Source of the DNA: an uncultured bacterium
GTDB taxonomy: Bacteria; Vulcanimicrobiota; Xenobia; Xenobiales; Xenobiaceae
Direction: 5' to 3'
DNA: 60,342 bases
NCBI GenBank assembly: GCA_934636825.1
Contig: CAKUBG010000019.1
Coordinates: forward strand, 1-60,342
A program made the position numbers and the translations under genes. Below the pieces are notes generated by a model. That model made no database searches and was not told the origin of the DNA. It saw nothing but the letters and a program-made list of their open reading frames with translations. Below, piece by piece: positions 27,081 through 34,910 of this stretch; the stretch's first letter is position 1; every line of letters begins with the position of its first letter.

Positions 27081-28910
27081 ATGAAGAAAGCTCATCTATT
27101 AGTTTTTATTGTAGCTATATTTTTATTGTGTAGCTTTACTATAGCGCAAGCTCAAGCTGCAAATGAAGACAAAGTCTTTTGGCTTGATGGCACCAGCTAT
27201 TCTATTCCCAGTCGGGCTTTGTCTGTGCCTGACGCTATCAATGGTGGTGAGTCCGAACATTTGTTTTTGCTTATGGGCAGCGAAGATGCCGAACGCCTTG
27301 TAGCTAAGTCAGGTCGCCGTTTTAGTTGGTCGGGCAGTGGCTCCACCCTTATGGTTTTTTCTACTTCAGGCCAATGGATAGTTTCTGCCAATAGCCCGGA
27401 AATAATCGGCCCCAACAAAGAAACTATTAAGTCTAGCGGTCTCATGTATGTAGACTCTGGTCAGCGTTTGCTTGAGCCTCAGCTTTTTATACAATTACTG
27501 GATTTAGTGGCTACCCCGCAAGAAAATACCATTACTGCGCCAACGAACTTAGCTCATAAGGTATATGCTCCGGTATTAAAAAATGATACTGATGGCACCA
27601 AGTTGACGTTACATTTAGACTTCCGCCCCCAATTTAAAGTGATAAATTCCGACTCTGAATCTATCACTATCCGTTTTGATAATACTGTATGGGGAGAAGC
27701 GCAAAAACAAGTTCATTTGGGACATGTAACTGTACAAGCTGAGCAAGAAACTGTGGACGGTAAGTCCAATCTTCTTTTAACTTATAAGATGCCGCCCCAT
27801 TGGTCTCCGGTTTTGCGCGAATCGTTTGATAATAAGTCGCTTAGCGTAGTTTGCTCTCCGCAATTCTCCCTTTCTGCAGCTCAAAATGAACCTTCTGCCT
27901 TAACTTGTTTGGAAACTGAAACGGTCAATTTGGAAGAAAATTCTTCCGAAGCTGAAGATGTTTTAATCACTTCTTCAGATCCTTTTCGCTATTTTTGGAA
28001 TTATTGCGTCGATTGTCGTAAACTTTGTCTTTATTTAGACAACGTTGATAGTGACGACACCGTTAAATTACCAAATGACTCCGGTAAATTTTTCTTTAAA
28101 ACCGATGCTGTACAAGTTGGCAGCTCCCAACACCCCATTTTACGTATCGATTTCCTTTTAAATAAAGATACGGCTTTCAGTTTCCCTGAAAGTGAACTTA
28201 ATACCACAGCAGCTGTACGCTTTTTTAAAGGCGATTTGCAATCTTTTGCTCAAAAGGATAGTCTTAGTGGTAAAGGCCATACTTTGGGTTTTGTCGATAG
28301 ACGTGGAGTTATCGTGATCGATCCCGGCCACGGCGGTGGCGATCCTGGATGTTACAGTCGCAGTTTGGGTGTATACGAAAAACAAATCACTTTGGATGTG
28401 GCCGTGCGTTTACGTGACCTTTTAGAAAGAGAGGGCTGGGAAGTCGTTCTGACTCGCGATACAGATCGAGACGTCAGCTGGCTGGGATCTCCAGATTCGG
28501 TTGAATTGCAATCACGTTGTGATGTGGCCAACAATATCGGCGCCGATTTCTTTATTAGTTTGCATTGTAATGCCAGTGTTTCTTCTATACCCAACGGCAG
28601 CTCCGTTTACTGGTTTAAGCCGGAAGATCGACAATTGGCTAAGGCTTTAGAATTTTCGCTCAGCTCGTTGGGATTCTACCAAATAGGTACTTTGCGTGAA
28701 GGTTTCTATGTATTGCGCAATACTGATATGCCTGCTGTGTTGGTGGAGATGGCCTATTTGACTAACTATGAAGATGGATCGAAATTAGCTGATCAAGGCT
28801 GTCGCCAGACTATCGCTGAAGAATTGGCTCAAGCTCTGAATGATTTTATTGGACAGAGTGAAGGAGGTAGCAGCGATATTAGCGGTCGTACCGTACGCTC
28901 AGCTCCTTAG
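27081..28910 (+). CDS. Exported N-acetylmuramoyl-L-alanine amidase (Amidase_3)
   Basis: A peptidoglycan hydrolase of about 609 residues that cuts the bond between muramic acid and the stem peptide. A signal peptide occupies residues 1-26 (MKKAHLLVFIVAIFLL, cleavage after AQA). An uncharacterised beta-rich region reaches about 390. The C-terminal Amidase_3 domain begins VIVIDPGHGGGDPG. Its zinc ligands are the His of that motif, a Glu after LGVYEKQ, the His of FISLHCNAS and the Glu of VLVEMAYLTN. The start is uncertain: GTG 27060 is also open and no good ribosome-binding site is seen, but ATG 27081 gives the cleanest signal peptide. It is a single-gene unit with its own terminator. Confidence 0.9.
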   Translation: MKKAHLLVFIVAIFLLCSFTIAQAQAANEDKVFWLDGTSYSIPSRALSVPDAINGGESEHLFLLMGSEDAERLVAKSGRRFSWSGSGSTLMVFSTSGQWIVSANSPEIIGPNKETIKSSGLMYVDSGQRLLEPQLFIQLLDLVATPQENTITAPTNLAHKVYAPVLKNDTDGTKLTLHLDFRPQFKVINSDSESITIRFDNTVWGEAQKQVHLGHVTVQAEQETVDGKSNLLLTYKMPPHWSPVLRESFDNKSLSVVCSPQFSLSAAQNEPSALTCLETETVNLEENSSEAEDVLITSSDPFRYFWNYCVDCRKLCLYLDNVDSDDTVKLPNDSGKFFFKTDAVQVGSSQHPILRIDFLLNKDTAFSFPESELNTTAAVRFFKGDLQSFAQKDSLSGKGHTLGFVDRRGVIVIDPGHGGGDPGCYSRSLGVYEKQITLDVAVRLRDLLEREGWEVVLTRDTDRDVSWLGSPDSVELQSRCDVANNIGADFFISLHCNASVSSIPNGSSVYWFKPEDRQLAKALEFSLSSLGFYQIGTLREGFYVLRNTDMPAVLVEMAYLTNYEDGSKLADQGCRQTIAEELAQALNDFIGQSEGGSSDISGRTVRSAP

Positions 28911-28929
28911 CTATAGCTTCTAAAAGCTT

Positions 28930-28968
28930 AAACGCCTCCTATTTAATAGCAATAGGAGGCGTTTTTTT
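28930..28968 (+). terminator. Terminator of the amidase gene
   Basis: AAACGCCTCCTAT pairs with ATAGGAGGCGTTT, followed by a run of T. Confidence 0.93.
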
Positions 28969-28999
28969 CTCAGTGGCTTTGCAAAATAGTCTCTAATAA

Positions 29000-29377
29000 C
29001 TATCGCAAAGTTATGTTGGCGTCTTGTAATTCAGCTTTGTAAGTTAAAGTACGTATCGAACCTTTAAGTTGAGCTTCTAAGTAATAGTGGCCTGAAGTGG
29101 GCAAATCTTGCAACACTTTAGCCGCGCTGACAGTATGAGGAGCGTAAGTAGCTGTTTTTATCAACTGAGGCTGACCATCGGTATAAGCATATAACTTGAT
29201 AGTTGTCTCTCCGGGCAATATGTCGGAAGGCAAATTTTTAGCTACTTGTTCAATAGGGCAGGGGCGGTTACTTTCCAAATAGTAGCGGCCGGGATTGTTG
29301 TCATCATTACCTGTGCATCCACTTAAAAACGCGGTTGCTAGAATGAGCAAGCCAAAACGTAGGATCGATTTATGCAT
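29000..29377 (-). CDS. Small lipoprotein of unknown function
   Basis: A 125-residue protein with a typical lipoprotein signal: MHKSILRFGLLILATAF and lipobox LSGC, lipidated Cys at residue 21. The mature part of about 105 residues looks beta-rich (ETTIKLYAYTDGQPQLI, GHYYLEAQL, RTLTYKAELQDANITL) and could be a small Ig-like fold; I do not recognise the family. It follows the B3/B4-domain gene on the same strand after a gap of about 96 bases, so co-transcription is possible. Confidence 0.82.
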   Translation of the reverse strand: MHKSILRFGLLILATAFLSGCTGNDDNNPGRYYLESNRPCPIEQVAKNLPSDILPGETTIKLYAYTDGQPQLIKTATYAPHTVSAAKVLQDLPTSGHYYLEAQLKGSIRTLTYKAELQDANITLR

Positions 29378-29473
29378 ATTCTATATTTTTACCTCGCATT
29401 GGTCAAAGTTGTCGTAGAAATTCGCTTGGGAAAATAATTTTTCCCCTAAACGCATTTTAACTTCCATTTTTGG

Positions 29474-30193
29474 CTAAACTTCCGGGGCAGCCTCAAAAAC
29501 AGTGGTGACGTCTTCTATTTTGGCTCCAAGTTTGAGCAATAGCTCTTTTTGCCATTGCACAGCCATAAGTGCAGGAGCCAGACATTCTCTGTTGCCCCAC
29601 ACTATAGTGAGGGTTCGTCTAGTTTCGTCATTGGTTTTAGTGCGTTGTGAATCTTTTACCGGGTTGGCGCAAGGGCCTTCCTGATCGCGCATAACAATGA
29701 GTCCCTTGAGAGACATTTCCTGGCCGGATTTGTTAAAAATATATGACTCGCCTTCGGTACCCAAGTCTATACGTAGCGGAGGATGGCACAGATCTAAATC
29801 TATAACACCTATGGGTAAACCGATATGTAAAGACACACCGTTGAGTACGTCTACGGCAGCATTTATAGAATTTAGTTCGCCGATTGCAGCTGCTTTTACT
29901 AAATATTCTGCGGCAGGTTTGCTGCGACCGCTCGGCTTAAAGCCTCCCCAGCGTAGCAAGGAGCGATAACTTTTAAAAATCTCTTCCTTGGGTGGGAGCT
30001 CCCCTTTAGGTCGCTCAGCTTCTCCTTCTAAAGTGAGCAAGTGTTTGAGCCAATCTGGACTAGTCATTTCTTTGAGAGGGCGAGGAAACTCACTGGTAAA
30101 CATTATAGTTTGCAATAAGGGGTGATAAGCTTGAACGACTTGCAAAGTAGCCTCCTGATATTTTTTACGATATTGTCTGTTGTTGGTGTACAA
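29474..30193 (-). CDS. Free-standing B3/B4 tRNA-binding domain protein
   Basis: A 239-residue cytoplasmic protein with the B3/B4 domain otherwise found in the beta subunit of phenylalanyl-tRNA synthetase, where it edits mischarged tRNA. Family landmarks are the segment KSYRSLLRWGGFKPSGRSKP, then INAAVDVLNGVSLHIGLPIGVIDLD, and the C-terminal half with SLKGLIVMRDQEG and TIVWGNREC. Free-standing members may remove mischarged amino acids or sense tRNA; the exact substrate is not known from sequence. No aminoacyl-tRNA synthetase is adjacent; argS is about 4.7 kb away. The start is ATG 30193. Confidence 0.82.
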   Translation of the reverse strand: MYTNNRQYRKKYQEATLQVVQAYHPLLQTIMFTSEFPRPLKEMTSPDWLKHLLTLEGEAERPKGELPPKEEIFKSYRSLLRWGGFKPSGRSKPAAEYLVKAAAIGELNSINAAVDVLNGVSLHIGLPIGVIDLDLCHPPLRIDLGTEGESYIFNKSGQEMSLKGLIVMRDQEGPCANPVKDSQRTKTNDETRRTLTIVWGNRECLAPALMAVQWQKELLLKLGAKIEDVTTVFEAAPEV

Positions 30194-30462
30194 CTCAGTC
30201 TAAAGCCAAGTGGCTTTCTGCAGAAAAAAGCTCTTTCCCGTTAGTAGTTTTGTCGACCTTTGGAGAGCCATTTGTAATAAAATGTTTAGACATAAGCTTT
30301 ATTGAGCAAGATTTTTTTACCTAAATGCAGAAATGCTAGGAACTTTCTCGGCTCGTAGGGTGCTATTTGGGGAGTTGTTGATTTTTTAACATAAAAGCTA
30401 TTCACTTCTGCATAAAAGTTTTTACAATTCAGAGTAGATAGTTATACATCGGAGGATTAGTC
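30194..30462. other. Divergent intergenic region
   Basis: About 270 A/T-rich bases between the B3/B4 gene and the acidic-protein gene. It should hold two divergent promoters. The only definite signal is GGAGG, 7 bases before ATG 30463. Confidence 0.5.
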
Positions 30463-31359
30463 ATGGACGCAATGCGGGGTTTGGACCCTTCAACTAGTAT
30501 GTTTCAGACTCAGGCTACCAGAAACCTGAGCCACATCGGTTTCGGTACTGTTCGCTCTCAAAAAGAGGTTACTCAGAAGCAGGACGAGACCACCCAGCAT
30601 GAGGTTCGCGACAATGTTCAGTTATCTCTTACCGGCCAGACGGATGAAACTCCCGAAGCCGATGAGATGACCAAGAACGCCGCTCAATCCGGCAGCCTCA
30701 GCGAAATCTTAGAGGATTCTTATGGCGATGATGATGAGGAAATCAGAGAGCGCAAGTTCCGAGACGATCAGGAACAGTATGGCGCTTTGGGTGAAGTTCC
30801 TACTCATGAGTTGGGCGAAAATATCAAGGCTGAAGACATCAACCGTCTCAAACGTATGGACGACGATGCTATGGCCGCCAGAGAAATTTTGAGCGATGTT
30901 CCTGCCCGCAGCTTAGAGCCTGCCAAGAATTATGTGTCTAACATGATTCATGAGAGTCGTCCTACCGAAGCTTTGGCCGCTTTGACTCCTGTTGAGGGTG
31001 TCAACCAAATCGAATTCACTCCTGCCCAGAACGTTGGCATCTTGGATATTCACGACAGTCAGAATAAGCCTATGATCGCCGAGTCCGAAGAAGAAATCGG
31101 CGCTCAGGACAAGCAGAGCATGGCAGAAAATTATATCAATAATGCCATAAGCAATCTGCCTGAAGATCGTCGCGCTATCGTTTCCGAGATGAAAGACGCT
31201 GTACAGAACTGGGCCGGCGCCAATGGTTTAGATCCTAAAGCCGCTTTCGCCGAGAAGTTGCGTGACCTCGCTGCTGGTTGGGACGATGAGTCCTTGCAAG
31301 CCGTGGCACAGACTTATATTGATGCCGATCGTGAAATAGCGACTTCGGCGGCAGGTTAA
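30463..31359 (+). CDS. Acidic protein of unknown function
   Basis: A 298-residue, strongly acidic, soluble protein that I do not recognise. It has no signal peptide or membrane segment. The N-terminal 100 residues are polar and probably disordered (Gln/Thr/Asp/Glu-rich, with an acidic cluster YGDDDEEIRERKFRDD). The rest is mostly helical, with two helical blocks (DINRLKRMDDDAMAAREIL and, near the end, RAIVSEMKDAVQNWAGANG). Gln is mostly CAG and Lys mostly AAG, unlike its neighbours, which prefer CAA and AAA; this suggests high expression. GGAGG lies 7 bases before the ATG. It ends 1 base before the TTG start of the pseudouridine-synthase-like gene, so the two are probably coupled. Confidence 0.85.
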   Translation: MDAMRGLDPSTSMFQTQATRNLSHIGFGTVRSQKEVTQKQDETTQHEVRDNVQLSLTGQTDETPEADEMTKNAAQSGSLSEILEDSYGDDDEEIRERKFRDDQEQYGALGEVPTHELGENIKAEDINRLKRMDDDAMAAREILSDVPARSLEPAKNYVSNMIHESRPTEALAALTPVEGVNQIEFTPAQNVGILDIHDSQNKPMIAESEEEIGAQDKQSMAENYINNAISNLPEDRRAIVSEMKDAVQNWAGANGLDPKAAFAEKLRDLAAGWDDESLQAVAQTYIDADREIATSAAG

Positions 31360-31360
31360 T

Positions 31361-32629
31361 TTGGTAAACAGAAATCGTAACCACTACGGCTCGTCTGCAG
31401 CGGGCCGCAGCGCTGTAGGCGGAGAAGCCCGGCTGAATAAAGGCCGGGCTCGTCAGAGCGCATCTTTAAGACGCAGAGGCCGGTATGGAGCCGATACTTC
31501 CGGAGAACGCTTGAATGTTTCCGGTGGTCGCGGTGTGCGGTCTTTTCGTATGAACGGTCGCCATTATGCCGATATGCCCGGTATAAGGCGTGCCGATACT
31601 ACTGCGAAAGCAGAAAAACAATATCGCTATTTGGCTTTTTGGAAGCCTTGCGGAGTTGACGTAAAATTCACTGGTGAGCGTGTTGAGGGCGAACTCGATT
31701 ATTATATCGATGTGCCCGATGTCCGCCCTGTCAATGTTCTGGATAAGGAAGCTGAAGGGTTGATGATTTTAACCAACAACCCTACTTTCAGGGCTGTTCT
31801 CACCCATCCGCTTTGCTCAGAGTTAAGGATATTCCTTATTCAGACTGAGGGCATTCCCGGTGATGAAGCTATTGAAGCTTGGCACGAGGGAGTTTGTCTG
31901 GTTGAAGGTGGCAGAGCCGACAGTGTAGAGGCTGAAATTATTCCGGCCCCTAAGTTACCTTCGCGCAGCGTACCTATTAGAGAGCGCAAGAGCATTCCTA
32001 CTGCATGGGTAGAGTTGAGAGCCTTATCGGGCAATAGTCGCGGCATTCGTAAAGTGTCCGCTTCTTTAGGCAATCCTGTCTTGCGTTTGTTGTTATGGGG
32101 ATTTGGCCCTATAGCTTTGACGGGTATGGTTCCCGGACAGTGTCGCGATTTCCGCTATGAGGAAATGCGTTGGGTTGAGTCTACTTTGGAAAAGGCGGCT
32201 GAACCTGCTGAAAAGCGTCGCTTGATCAGTTTTGGCACTGTTCGTAAGAACCGCGCAAATTCCGGAACCGAGCGTTCGTCTCGTCTCAAGCGGGGCAAAG
32301 GACGAAGTACTGGTGGTTTTGCCTGCCGTGAAGGTAGTCACCAGCGCGGCGGGCGTGTTTCCGCTCGCGGAGCCGGATCTTCTTCCGGCCGTAGTTCTTT
32401 TGCGTCAAGTAGTGCTGGAAAGCAACGCTCTGGCGCCGTTAAGGCACCTACCAAAGCTGTGGCTGCTCCTGCGCCAACCGGAAGCCGTTCTGCCCAAGGA
32501 TATGGACAATTCCGCATCTATCGTGGACAAGAGGGAGCGGGACGCACCTATGCTCCAACTTCGTCCGGCACGATTATGGCTGGAAGTGCCAAAATACGAA
32601 ACGGTAGGATGCGTCGCAACAGTCGTTAA
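31361..32629 (+). CDS. Divergent RsuA/RluE-family pseudouridine synthase with basic tails
   Basis: A 422-residue protein whose core (about residues 86-300) is of the RsuA/RluB/RluE/RluF family that makes pseudouridine in rRNA. Landmarks are YLAFWKPCGVDVKFTG, VLDKEAEGLMILTNN and PIRERKSIPTAWVELRALSG. The catalytic Asp is Asp128. The usual GRLD motif reads NVLD here, so its Arg is lost, and the later RNRQVRRM segment reads NSRGIRKV. An N-terminal extension of about 85 residues and a C-terminal tail of about 120 residues are Arg/Gly/Ser-rich and probably bind RNA without a fixed fold. The start is TTG 31361 with GGCAGG shortly upstream, one base after the previous stop. Confidence 0.8.
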   Translation: MVNRNRNHYGSSAAGRSAVGGEARLNKGRARQSASLRRRGRYGADTSGERLNVSGGRGVRSFRMNGRHYADMPGIRRADTTAKAEKQYRYLAFWKPCGVDVKFTGERVEGELDYYIDVPDVRPVNVLDKEAEGLMILTNNPTFRAVLTHPLCSELRIFLIQTEGIPGDEAIEAWHEGVCLVEGGRADSVEAEIIPAPKLPSRSVPIRERKSIPTAWVELRALSGNSRGIRKVSASLGNPVLRLLLWGFGPIALTGMVPGQCRDFRYEEMRWVESTLEKAAEPAEKRRLISFGTVRKNRANSGTERSSRLKRGKGRSTGGFACREGSHQRGGRVSARGAGSSSGRSSFASSSAGKQRSGAVKAPTKAVAAPAPTGSRSAQGYGQFRIYRGQEGAGRTYAPTSSGTIMAGSAKIRNGRMRRNSR

Positions 32630-32762
32630 CTGTTGTAAGAGGTAAATACATTATGTCTCCGCTTGAATAAGACGGTTTTGGCCGTTTGGTTTAGGTGGAG
32701 GCAGGATGTATTTTTTTTTGTTTGTTACTTAATAATATTTTCTAAAAAGTTGGTACTTACAC

Positions 32763-33287
32763 ATGGGCTTTATTGATGAATTTAAAAGTTTTATCGCCAG
32801 AGGCAACGTCTTGGATATGTCGGTCGGTGTTATTATCGGTGGCGCTTTCGGTAAGATAGTTTCTTCCTTAACCAGCGATATTTTGATGCCGCCTATTGGT
32901 GTTCTGATGGGACACTTAAATTTTTCCGATTTACATATCCCCTTGATTACCGATCCGAGCAAATTCCTCAATCCTGGTGAGGGTTTGGAAACTATGCAAC
33001 ACTTGATGAGTATGCCTCTGGCCCAAGTTCGTGCCAAAGGTATCCCGGTTATCGCTTATGGAAGTTTTATCAATGAAGTTATCAACTTTTTAATTATCGG
33101 TTTCTGTTTATTTATTGTTATAAAAGTTGTCTCCATGTTGACAGCCAAAAAAGAGGCCCAAGAAAAAGCTTCTCCTACTGTGAAAGTTTGCCCGGAGTGC
33201 CTAAGTGAAATTCCTATCAAAGCCAGACGTTGCAAATTCTGTACGGCTGTGCAGCCAAGCGCTGAAGCTGAAGAAACTAAAAAATAA
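32763..33287 (+). CDS. mscL: Large-conductance mechanosensitive channel MscL with zinc-ribbon tail
   Basis: A 174-residue inner-membrane channel that opens under hypo-osmotic stress. The N-terminal helix and TM1 are canonical (FKSFIARGNVLDMSVGVIIGGAFGKIVSSL). The periplasmic loop is long (about residues 50-98), and TM2 is about 100-120. The usual short C-terminal helical bundle is replaced or followed by a zinc ribbon, CPECLSEIPIKARRCKFC (about 143-160), with two CxxC pairs, then an acidic end. The start is ATG 32763; no strong ribosome-binding site is visible. It converges with the MFS gene, leaving only 5 bases between the stops. Confidence 0.93.
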   Translation: MGFIDEFKSFIARGNVLDMSVGVIIGGAFGKIVSSLTSDILMPPIGVLMGHLNFSDLHIPLITDPSKFLNPGEGLETMQHLMSMPLAQVRAKGIPVIAYGSFINEVINFLIIGFCLFIVIKVVSMLTAKKEAQEKASPTVKVCPECLSEIPIKARRCKFCTAVQPSAEAEETKK

Positions 33288-33292
33288 AGTGT

Positions 33293-34582
33293 TTAACCTA
33301 AAGTTTCACCTACACGTCGGTTGCTCATTTGCAATGCATTAATGCGCTCTGTGCGGCTAAACTGGCGGGAAGCCAGTATGCGGTAGCGGCGCAGCAAGAA
33401 GCAAAAAATTGTGCCGATGGTAATCATACATAAGCCGGCTATAGTAAAAGTAGCCGGTATACCCAGTTTGTCGGCGCTGAGCCCTGAAAGCAAGGCGCCT
33501 ATGGGAGCACCACCCATAAACATCATAGCGTGGAAGGACATAATACGTCCGCGCATTTGATCGGGCACTAAGCTTTGCACCAAAGTGTTGGAAGAAGCCA
33601 TTTGTCCCATGATGCTAAATCCTACCGGTAACATCAAAATTAGCGACCAGGTTAAATTGGTGGAATTGCCAAAAAGTATAAAACAAATACCGCACAGGAT
33701 CATACAAAAAGCAATCAGCTTTTCCATGCCGCGTATCGATTTTTTTAAGGCTAAGAGCAAGGCCCCCACCAGAGCGCCGATACCGGACATCGACATCAAG
33801 TAGCCCATAGTATTAGCTTGACCGTGCAAAATTTCTTTGGCTACAGCTGGCATCATAACTACTTGGGCGCTGGCTAATAAACTGAGTGAGCCAAGCATAA
33901 AAAGCAAGATAGTCAGAGGAAAACTGTGGATAATAAAGTTAAAACCTTCTTTTAAATTATGTATAGGATTTCCTGAAGTAGGAATAGCTTTTTTGGTATT
34001 ATGAATGGCCAGTAAGCCTAATATTACGCCTATGTAGCTGGCGGAATTGGCCGCAAAACACCAGCCTTCACCCACCCAGTCGACGATCATGCCGGCAACG
34101 GCAGGGCCTATTAGGCGAGCTCCGTTTATTAGAGAAGAATTAAGCACGATAGCGTTGGGCAAATCTTCTTTGCCAACAAGCTCGACAACAAAAGCTTGGC
34201 GGGCAGGCATATCGAAAGCTTGAGTTAAGCCAAAACCGAAAGCAAAGATGTAGAGATGCCAGACTTGAGGATTGCCGCATAGAGTTAATATAGCTAAAGC
34301 TGCTGCCAAAAACATACAAGTAGACTGGGTGCGTAATAAAATCGCTTTTTTATCGCAACGATCGGCTACAATGCCGCCAAAAACAACTAAACAAAGCACC
34401 GGCAATTGGTTGCAAAAGTTAACCAAACCGAGAGCTTGATGAGAACCGGTAAGCCTAAAGATCAACCAAGATAAGGCTAAACTTTGCATCCACATGCCAA
34501 TTAGAGAAAATATTTGGCCTGTGAAAAAATAGCGATAATTGTGGTGCTTCAGAGCACGAAACATATCATTGAGAAATCCCAT
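33293..34582 (-). CDS. MFS transporter, drug/enterobactin-exporter-like (DHA3 type)
   Basis: A 429-residue, 12-helix major facilitator. I place the start at ATG 34582 (MGFLNDMFRALKHHNYRYFF) because AAGGAT lies about 9 bases upstream; the frame is open further but without similarity. The N-terminus is typical of the EntS/MFS_3 group, with FTGQIFSLIGMWMQ in TM1 and the loop motif GGIVADRCDKKAIL. The second half has DQMRGRIMSFHAMMFMGGAPIGALLSG. The group exports siderophores, macrolides and other small molecules; the substrate cannot be told. It is a single gene. Confidence 0.9.
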   Translation of the reverse strand: MGFLNDMFRALKHHNYRYFFTGQIFSLIGMWMQSLALSWLIFRLTGSHQALGLVNFCNQLPVLCLVVFGGIVADRCDKKAILLRTQSTCMFLAAALAILTLCGNPQVWHLYIFAFGFGLTQAFDMPARQAFVVELVGKEDLPNAIVLNSSLINGARLIGPAVAGMIVDWVGEGWCFAANSASYIGVILGLLAIHNTKKAIPTSGNPIHNLKEGFNFIIHSFPLTILLFMLGSLSLLASAQVVMMPAVAKEILHGQANTMGYLMSMSGIGALVGALLLALKKSIRGMEKLIAFCMILCGICFILFGNSTNLTWSLILMLPVGFSIMGQMASSNTLVQSLVPDQMRGRIMSFHAMMFMGGAPIGALLSGLSADKLGIPATFTIAGLCMITIGTIFCFLLRRYRILASRQFSRTERINALQMSNRRVGETLG

Positions 34583-34839
34583 AGGCGCTATCCTTGCGTA
34601 AAAAACGATCCGTAAAAAAGTCTTCTTGAAAGTTGCTGTCCACAGCAATAATCCATAACGGCTTTAAATATCTATACCGCGAACTTTCAGTGTATCAACA
34701 AAAGTTATCTAAATCAAGAAGGCAGAAAATCAAATGTTCGTGGCCTTGACAGAGTCTTTTTTCTGCTGCTTTAAGGTGGTTTGCTTACGTTTACCACTAC
34801 CATCTAGAGGGATTAATTATTAAAAGAGGAGGGCGTGCG
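34583..34839. other. Divergent intergenic region between the MFS gene and argS
   Basis: About 260 bases. A TTGACA box at 34746-34751 faces argS; 17 bases on is only CTTTAA, a weak -10. AAGGTGGT and ACCACTACC at 34773-34803 can pair as a small hairpin without a T-run. I see no T-box. Confidence 0.45.
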
Positions 34840-34884
34840 TTGAGCTTAGAAAAGTGGGCTGTTTATCGAGCAATTTCTTGTTGA
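34840..34884 (+). CDS. Possible 14-codon leader peptide before argS
   Basis: A short open frame with a TTG start, preceded at 7 bases by a strong GAGGAGGG site, encoding MSLEKWAVYRAISC and then TGA. It contains one Arg codon (CGA) near its end. The strong ribosome-binding site has no other start to serve, since argS has its own GGAGG further on. It could be a leader peptide for translation-controlled expression of argS, but one Arg codon is weak evidence. It may be a chance ORF. Confidence 0.35.
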   Translation: MSLEKWAVYRAISC

Positions 34885-34910
34885 GTGTCTATTATTCTGG
34901 AGGTATTTCT

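Noticed and set aside
34583..34910. T-box riboswitch before argS
   Set aside because: I found no T-box core sequence and no antiterminator/terminator pair; only a small hairpin and a short frame are visible.
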